Positions 1 to 7,937 of a DNA stretch of 64,000 bases are shown here, piece after piece. Position 1 is the stretch's first letter, and each line of letters begins with the position of its first letter. The notes under the pieces are model-generated. The model had not been told where the DNA came from. It saw only the letters and a list, made by a program, of their open reading frames with translations, and ran no database searches. Origin of the DNA: Pseudohongiella nitratireducens (GTDB lineage: Bacteria > Pseudomonadota > Gammaproteobacteria > Pseudomonadales > Pseudohongiellaceae); NCBI RefSeq assembly GCF_001642735.1, contig NZ_LWHM01000026.1:1-64000 (forward strand). Direction: 5' to 3'. The position numbers were made by a program, and so were the translations under genes.

Positions 1-40
1 TGTAAACCTCCCCTAAAATTGGGCCAGTGATTTTTAGAGG
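1..40 (+). repeat. Left terminal inverted repeat of the IS3 element
   Basis: The outer bases TGTAAAC and the inner block TTTTTAGAGG both recur in inverted form at 1169-1207. Mismatches are concentrated in the middle of the repeat. Confidence 0.85.
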
Positions 41-79
41 TTCTTGTGGATAATAGTAGTTAACCACGGAGAACCGAAA

Positions 80-346
80 ATGCGAAAAACGAAATTCAGC
101 GAGCACCAGATTATCAAGATCCTCAAGGAGGTCGAAGGCGGTAGGATGGTCAAGGATGTCTGCCGCGAGCATGGCATCTCCGATGCCACGTACTACAACT
201 GGAAATCGAAGTATGGTGGTATGGAAGCCTCCGACATCCGACGGCTGAAAGCCCTGGAGGAGGAAAACGCCAAGCTCAAGCGAATGTATGCCGATATGGC
301 GCTTGAGAACACTGCCCTGAAGGACGTCATTGAAAAAAAGCTCTAG
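80..346 (+). CDS. IS3-family transposase OrfA
   Basis: An 88-residue protein beginning MRKTKFSEHQIIKILKE, the usual start of IS407-type OrfA proteins. The N-terminal half is a helix-turn-helix (VCREHGISDATYYNWKSKYGG) that recognises the terminal repeats. The C-terminal half (LKALEEENAKLKRMYADMAL) is a heptad-rich helix for multimerisation. ATG at 80 was chosen over the upstream TTG at 44 because it is preceded by GGAG at 68-71 and gives the conserved N-terminus. The frame ends at TAG 344-346, immediately after the A7G slippery run where ribosomes shift to make OrfAB. Confidence 0.92.
   Translation: MRKTKFSEHQIIKILKEVEGGRMVKDVCREHGISDATYYNWKSKYGGMEASDIRRLKALEEENAKLKRMYADMALENTALKDVIEKKL
333..340 (+). 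promoter_or_regulatory. Programmed -1 frameshift site (A7G) of the IS3 element
   Basis: Seven A residues followed by G lie two codons before the orfA stop. A -1 shift here enters the frame that is open from about 340 to the orfB stop at 1191. This is the standard way IS3 elements make the OrfAB transposase. Confidence 0.8.
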
Positions 347-1191
347 CGCCGGCAGAGAAACGCAGTATTGTCGATTATCTGGTAAGTGAGCATGGGCTCA
401 GCGTTCGGCGCAGCTGCAAAGCACTGCGACTGAGCCGCTCGACGTACGATTACCAGCCAGATACCCACAGGGACGACGAGGTGATCGAAACATTGCTGTC
501 GGCGGTTGAACGCTATCCACGCTACGGATTCAGAAAGCTGTATCACGTACTGAGGCGAGAGGGCCATCAATGGAACCACAAGCGATTACACCGAGTGTAC
601 TGCGCTTTGAAGCTTAACATGCGACGACGCGGCAAACGACGACTACCCAGTCGCAACCCGAAACAGCTGTCAGTACCGCAGTCGTTGAACCAGAGTTGGT
701 CGGTTGATTTTATGAGCGATGCACTGTACTGCGGGCGGCGATTTCGCACCTTCAATGTGGTCGATGACTTCAACCGTGAGGCTCTGGCCATCGAGATCGA
801 TCTGAATCTGCCAGCCGCACGAGTGATCCGCACGCTGGATCGACTGGCTGCTTGGCGCGGATATCCGGAGCAGGTCAGACTGGATAATGGCCCTGAGTTC
901 ATCTCGGTCGCACTGGCCGAATGGGCAGAGGAAAACAATGTGCACCTGGAATTTATTTCGCCAGGAAAACCAACGCAAAACTCATATGTTGAACGGTTCA
1001 ATCGAACCTATCGGAACGAGGTATTAGATTTTTACGTCTTCCGGAATCTGACGGAAGTTCGGAATATCACAGAACAATGGCTGACAGAATACAATGAAGA
1101 ACGGCCGCATGAGTCACTGAATGACATTCCGCCAGCAGAATATGCTCGGCTGAAAAATGAACCCTTGGCCTCTAAAAACTGTTGGCACTAA
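340..1191 (+). CDS. IS3-family transposase OrfB (expressed as OrfAB by frameshift)
   Basis: This is the integrase subunit with the DDE RNase-H fold. Read in the -1 frame after the slippery run it begins [20 protein letters not shown] and stays open to 1191. An HTH_21-like region ([17 protein letters not shown]) precedes the catalytic core: first Asp in SVDFM, second Asp in RLDNGPEF, and Glu in [10 protein letters not shown]. The end, [17 protein letters not shown], is characteristic of the family. GTG at 481 could only give a truncated product, so the fusion is the likely active form. All catalytic residues are present. Confidence 0.92.
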   Translation, partial: ALAPAEKRSIVDYLVSEHGLSVRRSCKALRLSRSTYDYQPDTHRDDEVIETLLSAVERYPRYGFRKLYHVLRREGHQWNHKRLHRVYCALKLNMRRRGKRRLPSRNPKQLSVPQSLNQSWSVDFMSDALYCGRRFRTFNVVDDFNREALAIEIDLNLPAARVIRTLDRLAAWRGYPEQVRLDNGPEFISVALAEWAEENNVHLEFISPGKPTQNSYVERFNRTYRNEVLDFYVFRNLTEVRNITEQWLTEYNEERPHESLNDIPPAEYARLKNEPLASKNCWH

Positions 1192-1207
1192 TTAAGGGAT
1201 GTTTACA
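1169..1207 (-). repeat. Right terminal inverted repeat of the IS3 element
   Basis: Read on the minus strand it begins TGTAAACATCCC and ends TTTTTAGAGG, matching the left end with internal mismatches. The stop codon of OrfB (1189-1191) lies inside it, as is common in compact IS3 elements. Confidence 0.85.
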
Positions 1208-1820
1208 GATTAACCCCTTTGATCACGGATCTTCATTACATACGGATATGTGGAAGACGCAAGGCCTTAAACAGGCGCTTGATCATTATGGCTTCGATGC
1301 GGCTTTTGGTGGTGCACGGCGGGATGAAGAAAAGAGTCGGGCTAAAGAGCGTATTTTCAGTTTTCGTTCGGCAAATCACCGCTGGGACCCCAAAAATCAG
1401 CGACCGGAGGTGTGGTCACGCTATAACGGCCTGAAAATGCCGGGTGAATCTATCCGGGTATTCCCTTTGTCTAACTGGACTGAGCTGGATATTTGGCAAT
1501 ATATACTGACGGAAGGAATCTCTATCGTCCCGTTGTATCTGGCAGCCAACCGTCCCGTTGTTCAGCGCAATGGCACCTGGATTATGATCGATGATGAGCG
1601 GATGCCGTTAAATCCGGGCGAGCAACCGCAGATGAAATCTGTGCGATTTCGTACGTTAGGCTGCTATCCGCTCTCTGGTGCGATTGAGTCGAATGCATCC
1701 ACATTGACAGATATTATCCAGGAAATGCTGCTTTCCACCACCTCTGAGCGTCAGGGGCGTCTGATCGATTTTGACCAGGCTGCATCGATGGAGAAAAAGA
1801 AGCAGGAGGGCTATTTCTGA
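1208..1820 (+). pseudogene. cysD: cysD 3' portion, sulfate adenylyltransferase subunit 2, split by IS3
   Basis: Codons from 1209 read [20 protein letters not shown] and continue to a normal C-terminus ([19 protein letters not shown], ending KKKQEGYF). Compared with the known E. coli CysD of about 302 residues, this is roughly residue 101 onward. The missing N-terminal part, with the PP-loop SIGKDSS that binds ATP, must lie left of the element, outside the window. CysD with CysN makes adenosine phosphosulfate from ATP and sulfate. The interruption should abolish that unless another copy exists. The gene ends in a TGATG overlap with cysN, so the operon structure remains. Confidence 0.9.
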
Positions 1821-3721
1821 TGAGCCAGCAGTCAGACTTGATTGAGAACGACATCACCTCCTACCTGAACCAGCATCAGCACAAGACTATGCTGCGCTTT
1901 ATCACTTGCGGTTCCGTTGATGACGGCAAATCCACCCTGATTGGCCGTTTGCTCTACGAATCCAACCTGCTGTTTGATGACCAGTTAGCTGCATTTGAGA
2001 GCGATTCCAAAAAATATGGCACGCAGGGCGGTGATCTAGACTTTGCCCTGCTGGTGGATGGTCTGGCAGCAGAGCGAGAGCAGGGCATTACCATCGATGT
2101 GGCCTATCGTTTTTTTGCCACGGATAAGCGTAAGTATATTGTTGCAGACACGCCGGGTCATGAACAGTACACCCGAAACATGGTGACTGGCGCGTCGACA
2201 GCAGATGCCGCCGTTATCCTGATAGACGCACGACGTGGTGTGTTGACACAGACACGACGGCACAGCTACCTGGCGCACCTGATTGGTATTCGCAAAGTGG
2301 TTGTGGCCATCAACAAAATGGACCTGGTTGATTACAGCCAAGAGCGCTTTAAGGCCATCGAACAAGAATATCGTCAGTTTGCAGAGCAGTTGGGCCTGGA
2401 AGCTATTACGCTGATACCGTTATCTGCATTGAAAGGCGATAACATCATCGCATCCAGCACCCGGATGCCCTGGTATCAGGGGCCGTCTTTACTTTCCTGG
2501 CTCGATAACTGCGAGGTGAATACCGACGCCATGCAGGGGCAGCCATTTCGATTTATGGTTCAGGGAGTCAATCGCCCCAATCTGGACTTTCGAGGTTACA
2601 GCGGCATGATTGTCGCTGGCCAGGTGCAACCTGGTGATCGGGTTCGCATACAACCATCTGGTAAGGAGAGTACCGTTGAACGCATCGTCACGTTTGATGG
2701 CGATCTGGATCAAGCGGTGGCTGGCCAGGCGTTAACGTTAACCTTGAAAGATGAATTGGATATCTCTCGTGGCGATGTCATTTCAGTCGCCAGTGCTCCT
2801 TGTGAGGTCTCCGACCAGTTTGAATCCACGATTGTCTGGATGTCTGACGGGGCCATGTATCCGGGGCGTCCGTATCGCATCCTCATCGGCACTCAATGGG
2901 TGAATGCGACGATTACTGCCTTAAAACACCGCGTGGATGTCAATACACTAGCGCAGGAGGCCGCCACCAAGCTGGAGCTGAACCAGATAGGTATCTGTAA
3001 TATCAGTTTTGATCGACATGTCCCCTTTGAAGCTTATGCGAAAAACAGAGAGCTTGGTGGCTTCATTATCATAGACCGGATGAGCAATCAGACGGTGGGG
3101 GCGGGCATGGTGCATTTTGCCTTGCGCCGATCCCATAATATTCACCAGCAGCACTTTGATATCAACATGCAGGCCAGGGCACAGCAGAAGGGGCAGCAGC
3201 CCGTTGTGCTCTGGTTCACTGGACTCTCTGGTGCCGGTAAGTCCACTATCGCGAACGAGGTAGAACGGCAGTTATTTGCGCTTGGTCGACATTCCTATCT
3301 GCTTGATGGTGATAACGTTCGACATGGTCTCAACCGTGATTTGGGCTTTACCGATGCTGACCGGGTAGAAAATATCCGCCGAGTGTCGGAGGTAGCAAAG
3401 CTGATGATTGACTCGGGTCTTATCGTGCTGACTGCCTTTATTTCACCTTTCAGAGCGGAAAGGATCGGTGCCAGGCAAACGATTGGTGACAAGCAGTTTT
3501 ATGAGATATATGTGGATACACCACTGCGTGTAGCGGAAAAAAGAGATGTGAAAGGGCTCTATAAAAAAGCACGTAAAGGTGAACTCAGGAACTTCACCGG
3601 CATTGATTCACCTTATGAAGTGCCCAAATCACCAAAGCTGACAGTAACGACAGAAAATGAAACACCCGAGCAGTCAGCTGCCCAGGTCATCGAGTTCCTG
3701 AAAAAAGAAGGTATTATTTAG
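1820..3721 (+). CDS. cysNC: Bifunctional sulfate adenylyltransferase subunit 1 / adenylylsulfate kinase
   Basis: A 633-residue fusion. The N-terminal part (about 1-440) is CysN, an EF-Tu-like GTPase that drives APS formation by CysD: P-loop GSVDDGKST, switch [18 protein letters not shown], then translation-factor-like beta barrels. The C-terminal part (about 455-633) is CysC, APS kinase, with P-loop GLSGAGKST and [10 protein letters not shown], which phosphorylates APS to PAPS. The start overlaps the cysD stop (TGATG), so the two are translationally coupled. CysNC alone cannot make APS, so the IS in cysD leaves this protein without its catalytic partner. Both P-loops are intact, which fits a recent disruption. 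Confidence 0.95.
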   Translation: MSQQSDLIENDITSYLNQHQHKTMLRFITCGSVDDGKSTLIGRLLYESNLLFDDQLAAFESDSKKYGTQGGDLDFALLVDGLAAEREQGITIDVAYRFFATDKRKYIVADTPGHEQYTRNMVTGASTADAAVILIDARRGVLTQTRRHSYLAHLIGIRKVVVAINKMDLVDYSQERFKAIEQEYRQFAEQLGLEAITLIPLSALKGDNIIASSTRMPWYQGPSLLSWLDNCEVNTDAMQGQPFRFMVQGVNRPNLDFRGYSGMIVAGQVQPGDRVRIQPSGKESTVERIVTFDGDLDQAVAGQALTLTLKDELDISRGDVISVASAPCEVSDQFESTIVWMSDGAMYPGRPYRILIGTQWVNATITALKHRVDVNTLAQEAATKLELNQIGICNISFDRHVPFEAYAKNRELGGFIIIDRMSNQTVGAGMVHFALRRSHNIHQQHFDINMQARAQQKGQQPVVLWFTGLSGAGKSTIANEVERQLFALGRHSYLLDGDNVRHGLNRDLGFTDADRVENIRRVSEVAKLMIDSGLIVLTAFISPFRAERIGARQTIGDKQFYEIYVDTPLRVAEKRDVKGLYKKARKGELRNFTGIDSPYEVPKSPKLTVTTENETPEQSAAQVIEFLKKEGII

Positions 3722-3886
3722 TAAATACATAGAGTTTATGATCCGTGTCACATTTTCTTTTATACATGTGATTTCCGGATAAAGATCTGCAGAAAATGGT
3801 CGTTAGCCAAGTATATGGTAATAGGGTGTGTGTAAGCCTCCTATAACATGACTTTTCTTTTCGTTGTGAAACGGCAGGAGAATACG

Positions 3887-4015
3887 ATGAATAATAAGAT
3901 AAAAAACCAGCCTGCAGCCGTCGCCGAGGCCCGAGAACATTTTGTCTATGTCATAGTTGCCATGATGCTGATAGCCGGAACCACCGAATGGTTTGGCGCA
4001 GTTTTTTCCGGCTGA
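3887..4015 (+). CDS. Small single-pass membrane protein, hypothetical
   Basis: A 42-codon frame starting ATG at 3887 after a good ribosome site (GGCAGGAG at 3873-3880) and ending at TGA 4013-4015. The product begins MNNKIKNQPAAVAEAREHF and continues into one hydrophobic stretch (VYVIVAMMLIAGTTEWFG) that could span the membrane. The stop is followed at once by a strong hairpin (4018-4037). It lies convergent to manC in a gap of about 300 bp that holds nothing else I can identify. The family was not recognised. The ribosome site, length and terminator position support coding, but only conservation would prove it. Confidence 0.4.
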   Translation: MNNKIKNQPAAVAEAREHFVYVIVAMMLIAGTTEWFGAVFSG

Positions 4016-4017
4016 GA

Positions 4018-4037
4018 GGCGGAGCATTAACTCCGCC
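4018..4037. terminator. Hairpin between the small ORF and manC
   Basis: GGCGGAG, a 6-base loop, then CTCCGCC forms a perfect 7-bp stem. The manC stop codon (4027-4029) lies in its loop. No clear T-run follows on either strand, so it is a probable rather than certain bidirectional terminator. Confidence 0.5.
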
Positions 4038-5457
4038 CAAAATTATCCTGCAACCGGACAATATCGTCCTCGCCCAGATAACTGCCGCTCTGTACCTCAA
4101 TCAGCTCTAGCGGTACCTTGCCCGGATTCGTCAGCCGATGAATCTCTCCCAGCGGAATATACACAGACTGATTTTCCGAGAGTATGCTCACTTTCTCACC
4201 CACCTGAACTTCTGCCGTGCCAGTTACCACAATCCAGTGTTCTGCCCGGTGGTGATGCTTTTGCAAAGACAGCGACGCGCCGGGTTTCACCGTAATCCGC
4301 TTCACCTGGTAGCGATTACCAAAATCGATCGAGTCATAACTGCCCCAGGGGCGGTGCACTTCCCGGTGATACAGATGTTCCTGACGGTCATCTTCTGCGA
4401 TCTGGCTGACTGCCTCTTTAACATCCTGAACCCGGTCTTTATGGGAAACCAGCAGGGCATTTGGGGTATCAACAATGACAATATCTTCCAGTCCGATAGT
4501 ACAAACCAGCTTGTCTTTGCTGTTGCTGTGTACCAGCGTGTTTTTCGAATCGATATTGAGAACATCGCCGACCGCTGCTGTACCTTGTTCGTTCTTGTCT
4601 AGAATGTCCCAAATAGCGCGCCATCCGCCAATGTCACTCCAGCCAGCATCCAGGCCGACAACATTCACCTTGTTGCTTTTCTCCATGACTGCGTAGTCAA
4701 TGGAATCGGAAGGGCAGGCTGCGAACGCTGCCTTGTCGATACGAACAAAATCCAGGTCTTCCTTTGCAGTCTCATAAGCCGCTTTGCAGTGGCGAGCGAT
4801 GGCTTCATTATGTGCGCTGAGTTCTTCAATAAAGGTTGCGGCCTTGAAGACAAACATGCCGCTGTTCCAGTAGTAGTTCCCGCTTGCAAGGTATGATTCA
4901 GCGGTTGCCAGATCCGGCTTTTCAACGAACTGTTTTACCGGCTTTACCTCATGACTGTCATTTTTGCTGCTTCCTGACTCACATTCGATATAGCCGTAGC
5001 CCGTTTCAGCATGGGTTGGCACGATACCGAAGGTCAGTAATGCGTTATCCGATTGTGCTGCCGAGACGGCAGTTGCCAGGGCCCGCTCAAACACGGCTTG
5101 ATTGGCAATGACGTGGTCCGCAGGGAACACCGCAATGACTGCGTCTGAATCAATTTCCAGCGCTTTCAGTGCTGCGAGGGCGATGGCAGGTGCCGTATTC
5201 TTTGCTTCTGGTTCGAGCAGAATGGCAGCAGGGCTGATGCCAACCTGCTGAAGTTGGTCGGCCAGCATAAATCGGTGGTCTTCATTACAGACCAGAATAG
5301 GGGCAGCCAGGTGCTTCACCCGCAACGCCGTGTCCTGAAGCAGCGTTTGTCCGCTGCCGCTGAGCCTGTGAAACTGTTTGGGGTAATGTTTTCTGGACAG
5401 TGGCCAAAGGCGCGTGCCCGAACCACCAGAGAGAATGACAGGAATCACTGTGCTCAT
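4027..5457 (-). CDS. manC: Mannose-1-phosphate guanylyltransferase / mannose-6-phosphate isomerase
   Basis: A 476-residue type II phosphomannose isomerase/GDP-mannose pyrophosphorylase. The N-terminal nucleotidyltransferase domain opens with LSGGSGTRLWPLSRKHYPKQ, the GTP-binding pyrophosphorylase signature, and has FVEKPD near residue 180. The C-terminal cupin domain carries RPWGSYDSID and LQKHHHRAEHWIVVTGTAEV, the metal-binding isomerase site. It makes GDP-mannose from mannose-1-phosphate for exopolysaccharide or O-antigen. Length matches the family. It stands alone here with no other sugar genes beside it. A degraded piece of a second manC C-terminus lies about 100 bp upstream of its start. 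Confidence 0.95.
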   Translation of the reverse strand: MSTVIPVILSGGSGTRLWPLSRKHYPKQFHRLSGSGQTLLQDTALRVKHLAAPILVCNEDHRFMLADQLQQVGISPAAILLEPEAKNTAPAIALAALKALEIDSDAVIAVFPADHVIANQAVFERALATAVSAAQSDNALLTFGIVPTHAETGYGYIECESGSSKNDSHEVKPVKQFVEKPDLATAESYLASGNYYWNSGMFVFKAATFIEELSAHNEAIARHCKAAYETAKEDLDFVRIDKAAFAACPSDSIDYAVMEKSNKVNVVGLDAGWSDIGGWRAIWDILDKNEQGTAAVGDVLNIDSKNTLVHSNSKDKLVCTIGLEDIVIVDTPNALLVSHKDRVQDVKEAVSQIAEDDRQEHLYHREVHRPWGSYDSIDFGNRYQVKRITVKPGASLSLQKHHHRAEHWIVVTGTAEVQVGEKVSILSENQSVYIPLGEIHRLTNPGKVPLELIEVQSGSYLGEDDIVRLQDNFGRS

Positions 5458-5583
5458 TTAATTACTCACTTTTCCATATGGGTAAAAAGACATAGCGTTA
5501 TTGTACATGGAATGAGAATGTACGGGTATGACAGAACGGCAGGACTAAACTGCTACGACCAGGGACTTTGGTTTGGAAAAAAT

Positions 5584-5650
5584 TGCCACTTTGCAGCTCA
5601 ATCAGTTTTAGTGGCACTTTTCCCGGATTCGTCCATGAATCTTTTTTCCC
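5584..5650 (-). pseudogene. Decayed fragment of a manC-type C-terminus
   Basis: On the minus strand this short stretch encodes TNPGKVPLKLIELQSGNF. This closely matches TNPGKVPLELIEVQSGSY near the end of the intact ManC, and the DNA is alignable by eye (CCCGGATTCGTC at both loci). It has no start, no stop in register and no rest of the gene. It abuts the truncated mntA remnant. It is probably left from a second manC copy or a partial duplication. Confidence 0.7.
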
Positions 5651-5800
5651 AGATCACCTTGCCGATACGATCGATATGCTCGATCAGGGCCTGGTTTTGC
5701 AATTCATGGTAAGGCTGAGCACTGCTTTGTGAACAGTCAGATATTTGTTGAATACCCCGGACATCAAATCCAGGGTTTTGGTGTCCAGAGCGTCACACAT
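5643..5800 (-). pseudogene. MNT-domain nucleotidyltransferase (MntA-type antitoxin) with internal deletion
   Basis: The frame starts ATG at 5800, overlapping the hepT stop by 8 bases (ATGTGTGA), and reads MCDALDTKTLDLMSGVFNKY then LTVHKAVL. This is the N-terminus of a minimal nucleotidyltransferase. It stops after 38 codons. In another frame, from about 5710, the sequence YHELQNQALIEHIDRIGKVI resembles the usual C-terminus of the same family. The middle, which should carry the catalytic GSRAKG and DxD motifs, is missing. So the antitoxin enzyme is reduced to its two ends, fused out of frame. The family identification rests on motif memory and gene context. Confidence 0.7.
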
Positions 5801-6218
5801 TGAGTTCTTCCAGCAGCTTCAGATACCAGTCATCGAGCATAGGCAGATACTCTGCACGCAGGGTGATAATGATGGCTTCAAACTTGCTGAAATCATAGGT
5901 ATGGCTCATGAGGTTTCTGTCGCCGATCATGCGTAACCAGGTGTCTGCGTCATCCAGATATTTGGCGGCATATGCCTGCCTTACCACCGCTTTGGGTGAT
6001 ATCTGGTTGATCTCCAGGCCATCAAACTCCATTTTGTCTTTCAACACCTTCCACGCCAGTTCAAAGGTATACTCAAAGCGCTGAATAATACCCTCTTTTT
6101 CCAGTTGACTCAGGGTCTCCGGCTCTTTTTCCAGCGCCTCTCTTAACAGCAGGAAGGCTCGCTGAAAATTCTTGAATCGCTGTTGCCAGCGTATGTCTTG
6201 AGGGGGGTGTGTGCTCAT
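5793..6218 (-). CDS. hepT: HepT-like HEPN-domain toxin (HI0074 family)
   Basis: A 141-residue all-helical protein of the HI0074/HepT family, with FEYTFELAWKVLKDKMEFDG and the HEPN ribonuclease motif RNLMSHTYD (R101, H106, Y108; the RX4HXY form). In characterised HepT-MntA pairs the HEPN protein is an RNase toxin, and the partner nucleotidyltransferase neutralises it by adding AMP to the motif tyrosine. Here the motif is intact, but the overlapping downstream mntA has lost its catalytic core. Either this HepT is inactive for another reason, is silenced, or is neutralised by a partner elsewhere. ATG at 6218 gives the family N-terminus. Confidence 0.85.
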   Translation of the reverse strand: MSTHPPQDIRWQQRFKNFQRAFLLLREALEKEPETLSQLEKEGIIQRFEYTFELAWKVLKDKMEFDGLEINQISPKAVVRQAYAAKYLDDADTWLRMIGDRNLMSHTYDFSKFEAIIITLRAEYLPMLDDWYLKLLEELNV

Positions 6219-6343
6219 GACATTAGTATAGACGGGAAGGAGGGCGGTTTAGCAGGGGCAACTACAGGACTGACTGGCAACTTCAGATATCAGTTATCGA
6301 GCTTCAAATCGTATCGTCGTTGACGCTATAACGTTGTGGCGAT

Positions 6344-6361
6344 ATGATGTTTTGACATCAT
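6344..6361. promoter_or_regulatory. Palindromic operator of the RHH/RelE pair
   Basis: ATGATGT, a TTTG spacer and ACATCAT form a perfect 7-bp inverted repeat 17 bases before the antitoxin ATG. Ribbon-helix-helix antitoxins bind such palindromes to repress their own operon. The half-site ATGATG also occurs in the large palindrome at 7938-7980. Confidence 0.6.
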
Positions 6362-6378
6362 GGTAATTGGAGAGCCCA

Positions 6379-6612
6379 ATGAACGAAACATCAAAGCGTT
6401 CTACGATATATTTTGACCCTCAGTTACACGCAGCACTGAGGCTAAAGGCAGCCCATACGCACCGCTCCCTGTCAGACATTGTTAACGATGCTGTTCGTGC
6501 AGCATTGGCTGACGATCAGGAAGATTTGGCAGCGTTCGAGGAACGCGTTTCCGAGCCAACAATGAGTTATGAAGCCTTGCTGGACGACTTGAAGGCTCAT
6601 GGCAAAATATAA
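6379..6612 (+). CDS. Ribbon-helix-helix antitoxin of a RelE-type pair
   Basis: A 77-residue protein. The N-terminal KRSTIYFDPQLHAALRLKAA and the following HRSLSDIVNDAVRAALADD are typical of a ribbon-helix-helix DNA-binding domain (beta strand STIYF, then two helices). The acidic tail (EDLAAFEERVSEPTMSYEALLDDL) is the usual toxin-binding segment. ATG at 6379 follows GGAGAG at 6369-6374 and was preferred to TTG at 6367. Its end overlaps the toxin start by 14 bases, so the pair is coupled. Probably autoregulated through the palindrome just upstream. Confidence 0.85.
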   Translation: MNETSKRSTIYFDPQLHAALRLKAAHTHRSLSDIVNDAVRAALADDQEDLAAFEERVSEPTMSYEALLDDLKAHGKI

Positions 6613-6865
6613 GCTTGTCTTTAAGAAGTCGGTTGCAAAGGATCTTCGCTCAATTCCAAATAGAGATGTCGCCCGCATTCTTCAGCGCACAAGAAAGCTG
6701 CAGGAAAATCCTCTCCCGGTTGACAGCGAAAAACTGTCAGGGCAAGAACGTTACCGGATTCGGCAGGGCGGCCTGTACCGGATCATATATGAGATGGAAG
6801 ATGAACTGCTTGTCGTGACGGTTGTGAAGGTAGCCCACCGAAAGCATGTTTATAAGCGCAGCTAA
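6599..6865 (+). CDS. RelE/ParE-superfamily toxin
   Basis: An 88-residue protein with the compact RelE fold pattern: KYKLVFKKSVAKDLRSIP, then a helical pair (DVARILQRTRKLQENP), then LSGQERYRIRQGGLYRIIYE and VVKVAHRKHVYKR. The YRIRxGxYRIIYE stretch and the final HRxxVY are typical of chromosomal RelE toxins that cleave ribosome-bound mRNA. The charged residues of the usual active site (K, R and the terminal Y) are present. It overlaps its antitoxin gene. The stop lies 3 bases from the end of the convergent RES toxin gene, leaving no room for a terminator between them. Confidence 0.85.
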   Translation: MAKYKLVFKKSVAKDLRSIPNRDVARILQRTRKLQENPLPVDSEKLSGQERYRIRQGGLYRIIYEMEDELLVVTVVKVAHRKHVYKRS

Positions 6866-6868
6866 GTT

Positions 6869-7351
6869 TTATTGCTTGATACCATTAAATGCCCTTGAAT
6901 TGTAAATGTCAGCAATAGTGTCTATCAGTTTTATATCATCGATAGCATTGTGGGCAGGGTTAATCACCATGATTTCACCAAGACCAGCAGCCACAGCACA
7001 GCTCGGGACAATTAATCCGAATGCTTCGCTACTCTTGAACCACTGTTCACCAATTTCCTGTGTAGACTCAGGGAAAGGGTGGTGTGTCCAGTCATCTGGC
7101 AGATCATTCCCGTTGAGTCGGTCAACCTGTGTATCATCGGGTATTTCGTAAACGCCCAGACGGGTCGATGGTGGCAGCATGCGAGGGCTGCTCGTGTAAT
7201 TTGCCATCTCCAACTGAGCTACCGCGGCAGACATCGCAAAGTACAGCACCGGCGTGTGAGGTTTATTCCAGCGCGCACCGTTTGCGTAACTCCCGCCAAG
7301 CCCCCTCAGGTCTTCTAGATATTTTTGTTTGGCAATTCGGTACAGGAGCAC
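6869..7351 (-). CDS. RES-domain toxin
   Basis: A 160-residue RES-family protein. The conserved features are LYRIAK near the N-terminus, the GGSYANGARWNKPHTPVLYFA block, the serine in YFAMSAAVAQLE, and the C-terminal VINPAHNAI. Characterised RES toxins fold like ADP-ribosyltransferases and degrade NAD+ in the cytoplasm. The gene is second in an operon with the Xre/DUF2384 antitoxin: the antitoxin stop and this ATG meet at 7351 with a one-base overlap. The conserved R, E and S residues are all visible, so the toxin should be active if not neutralised. Confidence 0.9.
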   Translation of the reverse strand: MLLYRIAKQKYLEDLRGLGGSYANGARWNKPHTPVLYFAMSAAVAQLEMANYTSSPRMLPPSTRLGVYEIPDDTQVDRLNGNDLPDDWTHHPFPESTQEIGEQWFKSSEAFGLIVPSCAVAAGLGEIMVINPAHNAIDDIKLIDTIADIYNSRAFNGIKQ

Positions 7352-7929
7352 TAGGTAAATTCCCCGTGCTCAATGCTGTCGAGTAGCTGAGAGACCCACT
7401 GGCGCCCCTGAAAGGTATCGAACTGATCAATAGGGCGGGAATCGTTCAATGCACCCACAGGACTTCTCAACCACTGTAGTGCCAGTTCTTCAGACTCCCA
7501 AACCTCGTTAGCCTGTTGAATCACTCTAACCGCATGCAGCATTTCTTCTGATTGGCCACTGGGTAGTGATTGACGTCGATAAACCCGGCTCAGGTTGCTC
7601 GAAGACACTCCCAGGATAACAAGGAAGGTTTCGCGGAGCCCGGTGCCTTCAACAATGTTTTTCACCCACTTTCCCGGAATGCCTTTTCGCGATTGGCTGA
7701 TAAATTCGCGTTGATCGCGAAGGGTTTCAACGGGTATGGCGTTGTAAACCAACCCAGTGCTTTTGTAAGGCGGAATGTCTTTTGCCCGGAAAGTATGCGC
7801 GCGTGGGCGCGAATTCTCTAACGTCGTCATTTTGCTTCTTCTTGCTTTTTGTTGCGCTGCTTTTTTTTGTGCTCCCTTTGTTTTGGTTAAGGGCTTTTTC
7901 GTGCCTCGACCTTCTGGTAGCGTTGCCAT
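7351..7929 (-). CDS. Xre/MbcA/ParS-type (DUF2384) antitoxin of the RES pair
   Basis: A 192-residue protein. The C-terminal part has the DUF2384 antitoxin domain: EEMLHAVRVIQQANEVWESEELALQWLRSP, then FQGRQWVSQLLDSIEHGEF, which blocks the RES active site. The central part contains the Xre-like helix-turn-helix (LGVSSSNLSRVYRRQ). An extra basic N-terminal tail of about 40 residues (KKPLTKTKGAQKKAAQQKAR) is longer than in many relatives. ATG at 7929 was chosen because GAGGAAG lies just upstream; the TTG at 7947 is in the palindrome. It is likely autoregulated through the 43-bp palindrome at 7938-7980. Confidence 0.88.
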   Translation of the reverse strand: MATLPEGRGTKKPLTKTKGAQKKAAQQKARRSKMTTLENSRPRAHTFRAKDIPPYKSTGLVYNAIPVETLRDQREFISQSRKGIPGKWVKNIVEGTGLRETFLVILGVSSSNLSRVYRRQSLPSGQSEEMLHAVRVIQQANEVWESEELALQWLRSPVGALNDSRPIDQFDTFQGRQWVSQLLDSIEHGEFT

Positions 7930-7937
7930 TATACTTC

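Larger units (their letters stand above)
1..1207 (+). mobile_element. IS3-family insertion sequence (IS407-like) inside cysD
   Basis: A complete element bounded by imperfect inverted repeats. It starts TGTAAACCTCCCCTAA at base 1 and ends with the inverse of TGTAAACATCCCTTAA at 1207. It carries the two overlapping frames of the IS3 family, OrfA (helix-turn-helix plus leucine-zipper-like helix) and OrfB (DDE integrase core), joined by an A7G frameshift site. The right junction falls directly in cysD codons. Because base 1 of the window is the first base of the element, the left flank and the target duplication cannot be checked; GATT (1208-1211) is the candidate right copy if the duplication is 4 bp. 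The two frames look intact, so the copy is probably active or recent. Confidence 0.93.

Noticed and set aside
44-79. TTG start extending OrfA upstream to 44
   Set aside because: The ATG at 80 has the ribosome site and the family N-terminus.
1182-1207. TTG in the IS right end as a new start for truncated CysD
   Set aside because: It has no ribosome site, and the product would lack the ATP-binding half, so it would not restore function.
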